This document shows, piece by piece, positions 9,297 through 17,730 of a stretch of 64,000 bases of DNA. The position numbers and the translations under genes were made by a program. Every line of letters starts with the position of its first letter. Within the stretch, counting starts at the first letter, position 1. Source of the DNA: Actinoplanes flavus (GTDB taxonomy: Bacteria > Actinomycetota > Actinomycetes > Mycobacteriales > Micromonosporaceae); the NCBI RefSeq assembly GCF_017592555.1, contig NZ_JAGFNS010000013.1, forward strand, positions 1 to 64,000, given 5' to 3'. Under the pieces are notes generated by a model. It made no database searches, was not told the origin of the DNA, and saw only the letters and a list, made by a program, of their open reading frames with translations.

Positions 9297-9619
9297 GGCC
9301 GCACCGTATGGATGGCGTGTCCCTGACCTTCGGCCTGATCTTCCTGGCGGTCGCCTTCTGGTGGGCGGTGTCCCAGGTGCTCACGGTCAACCTGCCCCGG
9401 GTGGGCTGGATCGTGGCCGGCGGACTGATCTTCTTCGGGGTCGTCGGCCTGCTCGGCGCGATCCGCTCCGGCCGCCGCGAGCCGCAGCCCGAGCCGGTGG
9501 CCGCGCCGGCCGCGGTCGAGGTCCCCGGCGATCTGCCGCCGGAGATGCACGCCTCGATCGTTCAGGAGCTGCTCGACGATCCGGCCCGGAAGTTCGAGCG
9601 CGAGCACCCGGCCGGTTGA
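9293..9619 (+). CDS. Small two-helix membrane protein, unknown function
   Basis: A 108-residue protein with two membrane helices (about residues 9-30 and 38-60) and a charged, Pro-rich cytoplasmic tail. The ATG overlaps the stop of the PspC protein gene (ATGA) and has GGAGG seven bases upstream, so it is co-translated with it. Members of this type often sit beside PspC/LiaF-like genes, so an accessory role in the envelope-stress system is plausible. No family was recognised. Confidence 0.7.
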   Translation: MRPHRMDGVSLTFGLIFLAVAFWWAVSQVLTVNLPRVGWIVAGGLIFFGVVGLLGAIRSGRREPQPEPVAAPAAVEVPGDLPPEMHASIVQELLDDPARKFEREHPAG

Positions 9620-9626
9620 GCCCTCC

Positions 9627-9661
9627 GCCCCGCCCATCGGTCAACGACCGGTGGGCGGGGC
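9627..9661 (+). terminator. Terminator hairpin after the PspC operon
   Basis: A 16-bp stem with one G-T pair and an AAC loop starts 8 bases after the stop codon at 9619. It ends immediately before the -10 motif of psd, separating the two transcription units. Confidence 0.75.
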
Positions 9662-9663
9662 AA

Positions 9664-9669
9664 TATGCT
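9664..9669 (+). promoter_or_regulatory. -10 motif TATGCT, probable leaderless psd promoter
   Basis: TATGCT fits the actinobacterial TANNNT -10 consensus and lies six bases before the psd ATG at 9676, which has no GGAGG-like site. Transcription would start at or within a base or two of the ATG. No good -35 hexamer is visible because the terminator stem of the upstream operon occupies that space. Confidence 0.5.
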
Positions 9670-9675
9670 CGCTGA

Positions 9676-10926
9676 ATGACCGCGTTTCCGACCGTGTCCG
9701 TCACGCCCGTTCCCGGCGTGGGTGCCCGGGCAGCCCGCGCCCTGACCGCCGAGTTCGCCCGGCAGAACGCGGCCACGTCCGCGCTGCTGGTCGGCGCCGA
9801 CCACGCCTCGGCCGTGGTGGCCGCCGCCGTCGAGGCGCTGCTGCCCGGCGACACCCTCACTCTGGTCCCCGGCCGCGACAGCAGCAGTGATCTGCTGCGC
9901 GGCCACATCACCGGTCTGGGCAGCTGGGTCGCCGATCGGGTGAAGATCGTCGAATCCCTCGCCGAGGCCCAGCCGGCCGACGTGGTGATCGTCGGTGAGC
10001 CGCTGACCGGCACCGCCGACGAGGCCCGCGCCCTGATCGACCAGCTCGGCAAGTACCTGGCCGACGGGGCCGTCCTCTCGGTCGCCGTGCCCGCCGGCCC
10101 GGGCCGCACCGCCGGCGCCGCGGCGGAGCTCTTCCGTCAGGGCGCGCTCTTCGGCGTCGGCTCCGACCTGGTGGTCCGCAACCAGCCGCCGCTGCGGGTG
10201 CACAAGCTCCGGTTCAGTCCGGCCGAGGTGTCGACGGCGGCCGGCCTGGCCCCGGCGTACCGGACGTCGAGCGTCCCGGTGACCCGCACCATGCACATCG
10301 ACTCCAACGGCGTCGCCGCAGCCGGCATCGCGCTCGGCCTGGCCGTGCTGGCCCGTCGCGCCCGGCCGAAGTCGAAGCTCTGGCTGGTGCCGGCGCTCGC
10401 CGCGGCCCCGGTGGCGGCCTTCTTCCGCGACCCCGAGCGGGACGTCCCGACCGACCCGTCGGCGATCATCTCCTCCGCGGACGGCAAGGTGCTGTCGGTC
10501 GAGCGGCTGCGCGACGAGCGCTTCGGCCCGGGCGAGTTCCTCCGGATCGCGGTGTTCCTGTCGGTCTTCGACGTGCACGTCAACCGTGCTCCGGTGGCCG
10601 GCCGGGTGGCCGACTACTTCGTCGAGGAGGGCGGCTACGCCAACGCCGCGACCGCGGCGGCCGAGCACAACGTGGCCGCCTACACGGTTCTCGACACCGA
10701 CCAGGGCACCGTCGTGGTGGCGCAGCGGACCGGCCTGATCGCCCGCCGCATCGTGCAGCGCGCGCCGGTCGGCACGCTGCTGGCCAAGGGTGAGCGCTAC
10801 GGCCTCATCCGCTTCGGCTCCCGCACCGACGTCTACCTGCCCGCCGACCGCGCGGAGGCCCTGGTCTCCGTCGGCGAGCGGGTCGTCGGCGGCGCCACCG
10901 TGATCGCCCGTTTCACCAACGCCTGA
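9676..10926 (+). CDS. psd: Phosphatidylserine decarboxylase proenzyme with extra N-terminal domain
   Basis: Converts phosphatidylserine to phosphatidylethanolamine. The C-terminal half (about residues 210-416) is a short-type Psd. It has a hydrophobic segment, the FFRDPER motif, the conserved VFLSVFDVHVNR stretch and the self-cleavage site Gly381-Ser382 in RFGSRTDVYLP, where the pyruvoyl group forms. The first ~200 residues are unusual: an alternating beta/alpha pattern (ALLVGADHAS, DTLTLVPG, ADVVIVGEPLTG) resembling a Rossmann or methyltransferase-like fold without clear SAM-binding residues. Most single-domain Psd proteins of this type are near 200-240 residues, so this is about twice the usual length. 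Convergent with pssA, the preceding pathway step. Confidence 0.88.
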   Translation: MTAFPTVSVTPVPGVGARAARALTAEFARQNAATSALLVGADHASAVVAAAVEALLPGDTLTLVPGRDSSSDLLRGHITGLGSWVADRVKIVESLAEAQPADVVIVGEPLTGTADEARALIDQLGKYLADGAVLSVAVPAGPGRTAGAAAELFRQGALFGVGSDLVVRNQPPLRVHKLRFSPAEVSTAAGLAPAYRTSSVPVTRTMHIDSNGVAAAGIALGLAVLARRARPKSKLWLVPALAAAPVAAFFRDPERDVPTDPSAIISSADGKVLSVERLRDERFGPGEFLRIAVFLSVFDVHVNRAPVAGRVADYFVEEGGYANAATAAAEHNVAAYTVLDTDQGTVVVAQRTGLIARRIVQRAPVGTLLAKGERYGLIRFGSRTDVYLPADRAEALVSVGERVVGGATVIARFTNA

Positions 10927-10930
10927 GTGC

Positions 10931-11010
10931 GTCGGGTTCGGCCGAGGCCGGCCGAACCCGACCGGCAGCACGAGAAAGGGCCGCCTCCCGGACGGGAGAC
11001 GGCCCTTTCT
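10931..11010. terminator. Two back-to-back terminators between psd and pssA
   Basis: Two stem-loops fill the gap between the convergent genes. The first (10931-10962) is a perfect 13-bp stem with a 6-base loop. The second (10973-11010) has an outer AGAAAGGGCCG stem, one mismatch, and an inner CTCCCG stem with a GA turn; it is flanked by A and T runs on either side, so it can work in both directions. Confidence 0.8.
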
Positions 11011-11021
11011 GCTGCGGTCGG

Positions 11022-11681
11022 TCAGACGCGCTTGGCGCGCATCCAGAGGATCGGGCCACTGACCAGGTAGGTGGCGACGATCAGGACGAACGTCATCCGC
11101 GGCTGGAGCAGGGCGCCGACGATCGGGAGCAGCCACAGCCACGGCGGCAGCTTCAGGAGGCGGGCGAGCTTCGCGTACGGGAAGCTGGAGACCATCGCGA
11201 AGGCCAGCAGCGTCACGCCGGCCAGCTGCACCATGCCGGGAAGCGGCAGGCCGATCAGCACGGTGAGCGCCAGGACCGCGGCGGCCATCGTGGTGGGCAC
11301 GCCGCAGAAGAAGCGGCCGTCCTTCGGCGAGACGTTGAACCGGGCCAGCCGGATCGCGGCGCAACCGGCCACCAGGGCGGTCGCGATCGCGGCGGCGGCC
11401 TGCGGCACCTCGTCGGCGAGCGACGCGTAGACCACGACCGGCGCGGCCAGGCCGAACGAGCACATGTCGGCCAGCGAGTCCATCTGCGCGCCGAACGGGC
11501 TGGCGACGCCGAGCTTGCGGGCGAGAGCGCCGTCCAGGCCGTCGAACACCACGCACGCCACCAGGCAGGCGGCGGCGATCTGCACCTTGCCGTCCATGGC
11601 CAGGAAGATCGCCAGCAGGCCGAGGCCGAGGCTGGACAGGGTGCAGGCGTTGACGAGGGCGAAGCTCGCACGGCGGGACAT
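11022..11681 (-). CDS. pssA: CDP-diacylglycerol-serine O-phosphatidyltransferase
   Basis: Integral membrane enzyme making phosphatidylserine from CDP-diacylglycerol and serine, upstream of Psd. The CDP-alcohol phosphotransferase motif is complete: D50-G51-x2-A54-R55-x8-G64-x3-D68-x3-D72. About seven membrane helices follow. The ATG at 11681 (219 residues) starts right at the first helix and has GGTGAG six bases upstream. The frame is open far upstream with reasonably GC-rich third positions, so an N-terminal extension starting at GTG 11750 or ATG 11873 (283 residues) cannot be excluded. Confidence 0.85.
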   Translation of the reverse strand: MSRRASFALVNACTLSSLGLGLLAIFLAMDGKVQIAAACLVACVVFDGLDGALARKLGVASPFGAQMDSLADMCSFGLAAPVVVYASLADEVPQAAAAIATALVAGCAAIRLARFNVSPKDGRFFCGVPTTMAAAVLALTVLIGLPLPGMVQLAGVTLLAFAMVSSFPYAKLARLLKLPPWLWLLPIVGALLQPRMTFVLIVATYLVSGPILWMRAKRV

Positions 11682-12174
11682 GGTGCGCTCACCCGGCAGC
11701 AAGGGAATGGAAGCCGGTGCCGGGTCGGCCCCGGCGACGGACAGCTCCACAGGAACCCCCGGTGCGGGAATGGTGATAGTCCGCACCGAATCGGAACCGA
11801 TGTGCAGCACCTCGGCCCGGGTCGCGGTGGCGGCCCGGCCGGTCTCGGCGGAACGGCGGCCCACCCGAACCATCAGGGCTTGCCGCGCGAGAGTCCCGCC
11901 GCGGCGCAGCCGGCCAGCCCAACGACGCCCGGCGGGACGGGGACTATCCGCCGTACGACGCCGGTGCCAAGGGGTACTCGGCACGTGCTTCCTCCATGGA
12001 GTTCGGTTGTTCCGCCGGGTAGTCGCGAGCCCGGCGAAATTGCGGGTTACACCATCGCACAGCCGGACGGCATTGGCGAGAGGGCGAACGATCCTGGAGT
12101 GCAACGACGAGAGCTGCCCGTTGGATCCCTCGCGTGGAGCTACGGACAACTCATCGACCTTCCGTGTGACGATT
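11682..12174. other. 493 bases without a confident gene
   Basis: Lies between the double-Nudix gene and pssA, both on the minus strand. The half nearest pssA may encode an N-terminal extension of PssA, since the frame is open and moderately GC-rich at third positions back to about 11873. The half nearest 12174 has AT-richer patches and probably contains the pssA promoter. No tRNA or recognisable riboswitch was seen. Confidence 0.4.
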
Positions 12175-13065
12175 TTAGCCCGTGCGGCCCAGCGCATCCC
12201 GGGTCAGTTCGGTGAGCGGCAGTCCGTCGAGCTGTTCGAGCGTGAACCAGCCCGCGTCGGCGGTGGATCCGCCGGCCGCCTCGGTGACCTCGGCGGCGGT
12301 CGGCCGGTCGACGGTGACCCGGTAGACGACACGGATCACGTGCCAGTCGAGCGGCACTCCCTCGGGGCCGAGCGCGGCCGGGTCGTACCGGTGCGAGACG
12401 CCCAGCAGACCGGCGATCCGGCCCCGCTGGGAGGTCTCCTCGTACAGCTCGCGGGCGACCGCGCGCTCCGGGGTCTCGCCGAAGTCGGTGCCGCCGCCGG
12501 CCAGGTGCCACCGGCCGGCGCCGGGGTAGCCGTCCGCGATCCGGGTCAGCAGGATTCGCCCGGCCGGGTCGCTGGCCAGGGCGTACGCTCCGAAGCGCTG
12601 CACCCGGCCGGTGCGCTCGGGCTCGCCGGCGGGCACCTCGACCTCGGCGGCCTCGAAGCTCACGCCGAGGATGCCGGCGGTGAAGGGCAGCAGCGGGCGC
12701 GCCGCCACCTCGGCCGGGGTGAGCCACTCGGCGGCGTCGGTGGTGCCGGCCGCTTCGGGGCGCAGGTCGCCGCCGGTCACCTCGACGTCGTAGAGGATCC
12801 GGTCGGTGTGCTCGACCGAGCCGTCCGGAAGCCGGGCCAGGTCGGCGAGCACGGCACGCAGCCCGGTGATCCGCACCCGCAGGCCGGTCTCCTCACCGAA
12901 CTCCCGGAGCACCGAGTCGTCCGGGTGCTCGCCGTGGTCGATGCCGCCGCCGGGCAGGGACCACACGCCGGGGAAGGCGGCCTCGGCGGATCCGCGGGTG
13001 AGCAGCACACGCCCGTCCACCGCCCGGCACACGCCGTACGCCGCGGCCCTTCTCCTGATCTTCAC
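12175..13065 (-). CDS. Double-domain Nudix hydrolase (A)
   Basis: A 296-residue protein with two Nudix domains in one chain. The N-terminal box is complete (GGIDHGE, then RE-F-G-EE-T-G-L). The C-terminal box reads GGTDFGE ... RELYEETSQ, where the usual Gly of EExG is Ser. Nudix proteins hydrolyse nucleoside diphosphates linked to another moiety; the substrate cannot be told from sequence. The GTG start at 13065 begins VKIRRRAAAYGVC and gives a natural domain boundary, although the ribosome-binding site is weak. It lies 38 bases after its paralogue B. Confidence 0.8.
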   Translation of the reverse strand: MKIRRRAAAYGVCRAVDGRVLLTRGSAEAAFPGVWSLPGGGIDHGEHPDDSVLREFGEETGLRVRITGLRAVLADLARLPDGSVEHTDRILYDVEVTGGDLRPEAAGTTDAAEWLTPAEVAARPLLPFTAGILGVSFEAAEVEVPAGEPERTGRVQRFGAYALASDPAGRILLTRIADGYPGAGRWHLAGGGTDFGETPERAVARELYEETSQRGRIAGLLGVSHRYDPAALGPEGVPLDWHVIRVVYRVTVDRPTAAEVTEAAGGSTADAGWFTLEQLDGLPLTELTRDALGRTG

Positions 13066-13103
13066 CGTGCCAAGGTCCCGTCTCGTGGATCGAGCGAAAG
13101 GAC

Positions 13104-14060
13104 CTAGATTAGCCGCGCCGCCCGCAAGGCATCGGCGGTCACCTCGGTGAGCTGGTCGTGGGCCAGTTCGGCGACCTCCTTGAGCGGCATCCAGCGCGCC
13201 TCGGAGGTGGAGCCGCCGACGTCGTGGATGGTCACCTCGGTCGGCTGGTCGACGACGACCCGGTAGAAGGCGCGGACGCCGTGCCAGTCGATCGGGTAGC
13301 CCTCCGGGCCGAGGGAGGCGGCGTCCCGGTGGCTGGCCACGCCGAGCAGCGAGACGAGACGGCCCTGCTGACCGGTCTCCTCGACGAGTTCGCGGATCAG
13401 GGCGGTGCCGGGCTGTTCGCCGTAGTCGGTGCCGCCGCCGGGCAGGTGCCAGCAGCCGGCTCCCGGATAGCCCTCGGAGATCCGGGTGAGCAGCAGGTTC
13501 TCGTACGGGTCGGTGGCGATCGCGTAGGCCGCGAACCGTTGCGCCCGGTGCAGCCCGTCCGGCCCCTCGTACGCATAGAAGGAAGGGAAGACCGGCGCCT
13601 CCTCGGGCCGCAGGTCGCCGGCGTCGGCGGACAGCCCGAGGGCGGCCGCCGTGAAGGGCCGCAGCTTGAGCTTCTCCGCCTCCTCCAGGGTGTGCCATCG
13701 CGCCAGGTCGGTGGGGTGGCCGACCCGGTCGACGAGGTTGCCGCCCCGGACCGAGACCGTGTAGACCAGCCGGTCGGTGTGGATCGTGACGCCGCGGTGC
13801 GGCATCGAGCGCATGTCGGCGAGCACGTCCTGGAGCCCGGTGACGGCGACGGAGAGGCCGGTCTCCGCCGCGGTCTCGCGGACGACGGTGTGGTTGGGAT
13901 CTTCGCCGTGATCGACGGCGCCGCCGGGCAGCGACCAGACGCCGGGGGTGCCGGATCGGGACGATGCCCGGACCAGGAGCACGCGGCCGTCACCGTCGCG
14001 CGCGACGGCGTAGGCGGCGATCCTGCGGAGCGGTTCCAGTGCGGGGGTCACGGGCGGCAT
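13104..14060 (-). CDS. Double-domain Nudix hydrolase (B)
   Basis: A 318-residue paralogue of the adjacent double-Nudix gene, with the same two-domain layout and shared blocks (GYPGAG-WHL-GGGTD, LGPEG-P-DWH). Here the N-terminal box is altered (RETAAETGL: the first Glu of the EE pair is Ala), while the C-terminal box is complete (RELVEETGQ). The ATG at 14060 was chosen because a good promoter ends nine bases upstream, which would make the message leaderless; the frame is open to a TTG at 14099, but that codon lies inside the -35 element. Confidence 0.82.
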   Translation of the reverse strand: MPPVTPALEPLRRIAAYAVARDGDGRVLLVRASSRSGTPGVWSLPGGAVDHGEDPNHTVVRETAAETGLSVAVTGLQDVLADMRSMPHRGVTIHTDRLVYTVSVRGGNLVDRVGHPTDLARWHTLEEAEKLKLRPFTAAALGLSADAGDLRPEEAPVFPSFYAYEGPDGLHRAQRFAAYAIATDPYENLLLTRISEGYPGAGCWHLPGGGTDYGEQPGTALIRELVEETGQQGRLVSLLGVASHRDAASLGPEGYPIDWHGVRAFYRVVVDQPTEVTIHDVGGSTSEARWMPLKEVAELAHDQLTEVTADALRAARLI

Positions 14061-14069
14061 TCTGCCCGG

Positions 14070-14099
14070 AATATGTGACCTCTCAAGAACTTCTGTCAA
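14070..14099 (-). promoter_or_regulatory. Promoter of Nudix B, TTGACA-18-CATATT
   Basis: Consensus -35 TTGACA (14094-14099), an 18-base spacer and -10 CATATT (14070-14075). The -10 ends nine bases before the ATG at 14060, so the transcript would have at most two or three untranslated bases. Confidence 0.65.
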
Positions 14100-14136
14100 C
14101 TTCCTGACAGTGGGATAGCGGTGCGTAATCGCAGCT

Positions 14137-14158
14137 CAGGGCGGCTTACGCCGCCCTG
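14137..14158 (-). terminator. guaA terminator hairpin
   Basis: A perfect 9-bp stem CAGGGCGGC with loop TTAC lies 23 bases past the guaA stop codon and upstream of the Nudix B promoter. Confidence 0.75.
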
Positions 14159-14181
14159 GGCGATTGATCCACTACTGTCCG

Positions 14182-15729
14182 TCACTCCCACTCGATGGTG
14201 CCCGGGGGCTTGCTCGTCACGTCGAGCACCACCCGGTTGACCTCGCGAACCTCGTTGGTGATCCGGTTCGAGATCTTGGCGATCAGGTCGTACGGCAGGC
14301 GGGACCAGTCGGCGGTCATGGCGTCCTCCGAGGAGACCGGCCGCAGCACCACGGGGTGCCCGTACGTCCGCCCGTCGCCCTGCACACCCACGCTGCGCAC
14401 GTCGGCGAGCAGCACCACCGGGAACTGCCAGACCTCCCGGTCCAGCCCGGAGGCGGCCAGCTCCTCGCGGGCGATCAGGTCGGCCGCCCGCAGGATGTCG
14501 AGACGCTCCCGGTCGACCGCGCCGATGATCCGGATCGCCAGGCCGGGGCCGGGGAACGGGTGCCGCTGGACGATCTCGTCGGGCAGGCCCAGCTCCTTCC
14601 CGATGGCCCGCACCTCGTCCTTGAACAGGGTGCGCAGCGGCTCGACGAGCGCGAACTGGAGATCGTCGGGCAGGCCGCCGACGTTGTGGTGCGACTTGAT
14701 GTTGGCGGTGCCGGTGCCGCCGCCGGACTCCACCACGTCGGGGTAGAGGGTGCCCTGCACCAGGAACTCGATGTGCCGCTCGGCGTCGAGCTCACGGGCG
14801 GCCGCCTCGAACGTACGAATGAACTCGCGCCCAATGATCTTGCGCTTCTGCTCCGGGTCCTCCACACCGTCGAGGTGGGAGAGGAACTGCTCTTCGACGT
14901 TCTTCACGACGAGCCGGACGTTGGTCGCGGCGACGTAGTCCTTCTCGACCTGCTCCGCCTCGCCGGAACGCAGCAGCCCGTGGTCCACGAACACGCAGGT
15001 GAGCTGGTCGCCGATCGCGCGCTGAACCAGCGCCGCGGCCACGGCCGAGTCGACACCGCCGGAGAGGCCGCAGATGACCTGCTTGTCGCCGACGACGGAA
15101 CGGATCAGAGCGACCTGCTCCTCGATGATGTTGCTCGGCGTCCAGGTGGGCTCGATGCCGGCGATGTCGTACAGGAAGCGCTTGAGCATCTCCTGGCCCT
15201 GCTCGGTGTGCGCCACCTCGGGGTGGAACTGCACACCGGCCCGCTTGGCGGTGAGGTCCTCGAACGCGGCGACGGGCGCGCCCGGGGTCGAGGCGGTGAC
15301 CGTGAAGCCGTCAGGCGCGACCGCGACGCTGTCGCCGTGGCTCATCCACACCGGCAGGTCGGCCGGGAGCTCGCGCAGCAGGGTGCCGCCGCGGCTCTCC
15401 AGGAGGGTCCGGCCGTACTCCCGGGAGCCGGTGTGCGCCACCGTGCCGCCGAGAGCCTGGGCCATCGCCTGGAAGCCGTAGCAGATGCCGAAGACCGGCA
15501 CATCATGATCGAACAGGCCGGCGTCGAGCGTGGGAGCACCCGGCTCGTAGACGCTGGACGGGCCACCGGACAGGATGATCGCGGCGGGGTTCTTCGCCAG
15601 CATCTCGGCCACCGGCATCGAGTGCGGGACGATCTCGGAGTAGACACGGGCCTCGCGGACCCGGCGGGCGATCAACTGAGCGTACTGGGCGCCGAAGTCG
15701 ACGACGAGAACGGGACGCGGGGTACTCAC
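14182..15729 (-). CDS. guaA: GMP synthase (glutamine-hydrolysing)
   Basis: Makes GMP from XMP, ATP and glutamine, the step after IMP dehydrogenase encoded at 21864. It is 515 residues, normal for the family. The class I glutamine amidotransferase domain has Cys83 in GICYGFQ and the His/Glu pair in QFHPEVAHTEQG. The ATP pyrophosphatase domain has P-loop SGGVDSA, and the C-terminal dimerisation domain ends KPPGTIEWE, the family's typical end. The GTG start has a TAAACT motif six bases upstream instead of a ribosome-binding site. Confidence 0.97.
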   Translation of the reverse strand: MSTPRPVLVVDFGAQYAQLIARRVREARVYSEIVPHSMPVAEMLAKNPAAIILSGGPSSVYEPGAPTLDAGLFDHDVPVFGICYGFQAMAQALGGTVAHTGSREYGRTLLESRGGTLLRELPADLPVWMSHGDSVAVAPDGFTVTASTPGAPVAAFEDLTAKRAGVQFHPEVAHTEQGQEMLKRFLYDIAGIEPTWTPSNIIEEQVALIRSVVGDKQVICGLSGGVDSAVAAALVQRAIGDQLTCVFVDHGLLRSGEAEQVEKDYVAATNVRLVVKNVEEQFLSHLDGVEDPEQKRKIIGREFIRTFEAAARELDAERHIEFLVQGTLYPDVVESGGGTGTANIKSHHNVGGLPDDLQFALVEPLRTLFKDEVRAIGKELGLPDEIVQRHPFPGPGLAIRIIGAVDRERLDILRAADLIAREELAASGLDREVWQFPVVLLADVRSVGVQGDGRTYGHPVVLRPVSSEDAMTADWSRLPYDLIAKISNRITNEVREVNRVVLDVTSKPPGTIEWE

Positions 15730-15735
15730 CCGGCG

Positions 15736-15741
15736 AGTTTA
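15736..15741 (-). promoter_or_regulatory. -10 motif TAAACT, probable leaderless guaA promoter
   Basis: A TANNNT hexamer lies six bases before the GTG of guaA, in the 38-base gap after the subtilase gene. No clear -35 is visible. Confidence 0.45.
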
Positions 15742-15767
15742 CTCACCGGATGAGCACCCCGGCCGCG

Positions 15768-17600
15768 TCAGGCCCGGTAGTAGGTGCGAATCGTGGTGTA
15801 CCGCACGTTGCCGGCCTTGTCGTAGGCGCGGACCCGGACCTTCATCGTCTTCTTCTGGCTCGCGACCTTGAACGACAGCACGTAGCCGGCCTTCGTGTCG
15901 GTCGCCACCACCTTGCCGTTGACCAGCAGCTGGACCTTGCTGATCCCGGACCTGTCGGCGGCCTTCACGTACACCTTGACGGTGCCCTTGACCTTGGCCT
16001 TGTTCGACGGGGCCTTGGAGATCGACACGGTCGGGAGCACGTTGTCCGCGATCACCGTCCGGGCCGGCAGCCAGGCGGTGTTGCCGGCCTTGTCGTGCAC
16101 CCGCAGCTGCACCTTGATCGCGCCGTTGCGGCCGGCCGTCTTCAGCACCGGGGCGAACGGGGCGGTGTAGTCCCAGCTGTGCCACTTGCCGTCGACGTAG
16201 AGGTCGACGGCCCGGATACCGGACCAGTCGTCCTTCAGGCCGAGCGGGGTGATCGCCACGTTGCCGCGGACCTTGGCGTTCTGCGCCGGGCTGGTGCCGG
16301 TGCCGGTCGGCGCCTTGGTGTCGGTGCCCCTGGTCAGCGCGGCGGCCGCGTCGACCATGCCGTAGCGGTTCCAGTTGCCGTTCGGCCGCGCCGAGCTGGT
16401 GATCGCCCGCTGCATGCTCCACCCGCTGTAGTTCGGGTTCTTCGACTTGACCAGGGCGGCCACCCCGGCGACCAGCGGCGAGGAGAACGAGGTGCCCTGG
16501 ATCTCGTAGTCGTCGTAGACGATGGCGCCGGAGCTGTCCCGGATGGTCAGCCAGCACGAGTCGCGGCTGTCCCAGCAGTACGTGCCGTTGCGCTGCATGG
16601 CCGCGGTGATGGCGGGCGCCGAGACGTCCACCCAGCTGCCGTGGTTGGAGAACTCGACCCGCTCACCGGGATTCGACTTGTTCCGGGTGTTGGTGCCGCC
16701 GACCGCGAGCACGTCCGCGTACGCCGCGGGGTAGCTGTAGGCGCTGGTCCCGTCGTTGCCGGCCGCCGCGACGACCAGGGCGCCCTGCCCGTTGGCCCAG
16801 GCCACCGCGTCCTTGAGGACGGCCGACGACTGGCTGCCGCCGAGCGACATGTTGATGATCTTCGCGCCCCGCTTGACCGCGTAGATGATGCCCTGCGCGA
16901 TCTGCGAGTAGCTTCCGCTGCCCTGGCTGCTGAGCACCTTGACCGGCAGGATCTTGCACTTGGCGCAGACGCCCGCGATCCCGGCCCCGTTGTTCGGCGT
17001 GGCGGCGATCAGCGAGGAGACGATCGTGCCGTGCCCCTCGTCGTCGGTCGCGTTGCTGTCCCGGTTGTGGAAGTCGTAGCCGGACAGCACCTTGCCGGCC
17101 AGGTCGCCGGTGGCGGTCACGCCGGTGTCCAGGACCGCGACCGTCACCTCCGCGCCGGTGGTGGTGTCCCACGCCGTCGGCACCCGCAGCTGCCCCAGCT
17201 CGGGCTGCCGGCCGGCGGTGAAGTACGGGTCGTTCGGCGCCACGTCCAGCTTCTTGGCCATCGGGTCGACCTGGACGTACGAGACGTTGGGGTCGAGCTT
17301 GAGCGCCGCCGTGACCGCGACGGCCTGGGCCTTCGGCACCTCGATGGACTTGGCCCGGATCTCGCTGAGCAGGCTGCGGGCCATCGAGCCCTTGGCGTCG
17401 GCCTTGGCCAGGCCGAGACGGCTCAGGCTGGGCAGGTCGACGTCGGCGTCGACACCCGCGCGCAGGCCCACGACCAGGCGCACCGGAAGCTCGCGGCTGG
17501 AACCGGTGACCGAGGCGTTGGCGGTGGGAGCAAAGCTGGCGCCCGCGAGAAGGGCAGCGGCAGCCAGACCGACGACGACGCGCCGGTGAGTGGATTTCAT
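15768..17600 (-). CDS. Secreted S8-family subtilisin-like serine protease
   Basis: A 610-residue exported protease. A signal peptide (residues 1-29, ending PTANA) is followed by a propeptide of about 90 residues and the S8 domain with the complete triad: Asp158 (VAVLDTGV), His190 (DEGHGT), Ser371 (GTSFSSP), plus oxyanion Asn282 (AAGND). The C-terminal ~180 residues contain two immunoglobulin-like repeats (about 430-520 and 520-610; each has KVRG/KVKG and DKAGN blocks), probably for cell-wall or substrate binding. The ATG at 17600 was chosen because the signal peptide starts there, with GGAGG ten bases upstream. Confidence 0.9.
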   Translation of the reverse strand: MKSTHRRVVVGLAAAALLAGASFAPTANASVTGSSRELPVRLVVGLRAGVDADVDLPSLSRLGLAKADAKGSMARSLLSEIRAKSIEVPKAQAVAVTAALKLDPNVSYVQVDPMAKKLDVAPNDPYFTAGRQPELGQLRVPTAWDTTTGAEVTVAVLDTGVTATGDLAGKVLSGYDFHNRDSNATDDEGHGTIVSSLIAATPNNGAGIAGVCAKCKILPVKVLSSQGSGSYSQIAQGIIYAVKRGAKIINMSLGGSQSSAVLKDAVAWANGQGALVVAAAGNDGTSAYSYPAAYADVLAVGGTNTRNKSNPGERVEFSNHGSWVDVSAPAITAAMQRNGTYCWDSRDSCWLTIRDSSGAIVYDDYEIQGTSFSSPLVAGVAALVKSKNPNYSGWSMQRAITSSARPNGNWNRYGMVDAAAALTRGTDTKAPTGTGTSPAQNAKVRGNVAITPLGLKDDWSGIRAVDLYVDGKWHSWDYTAPFAPVLKTAGRNGAIKVQLRVHDKAGNTAWLPARTVIADNVLPTVSISKAPSNKAKVKGTVKVYVKAADRSGISKVQLLVNGKVVATDTKAGYVLSFKVASQKKTMKVRVRAYDKAGNVRYTTIRTYYRA

Positions 17601-17694
17601 ACTCGGACGGCCTCCCCATGAGTCGATCCGTCGATCGACGAATCGGCCGCGCAAGCCTACCGGTGATCTTAAATTCGGCAATACCCACGTGGCA

Positions 17695-17723
17695 TTGAGC
17701 ACTACCGTGATCTCATTTACTGT
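17695..17723 (+). promoter_or_regulatory. Promoter of the LCP gene, TTGAGC-17-TACTGT
   Basis: -35 TTGAGC at 17695-17700, a 17-base spacer, and -10 TACTGT at 17718-17723. The ATG at 17731 follows after seven bases and lacks a ribosome-binding site, so the message is predicted to be leaderless. Confidence 0.65.
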
Positions 17724-17730
17724 TCGCGCT

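Noticed and set aside
11682..12197. N-terminal part of the open frame running into pssA as a separate gene
   Set aside because: The frame is continuous with pssA and codon bias fades towards 12197; at most it is an N-terminal extension of PssA.
14164..15753. Long open frame antisense to guaA (529 codons)
   Set aside because: It mirrors a perfect guaA; long antisense frames are expected in high-GC DNA with biased third positions. No family resemblance.
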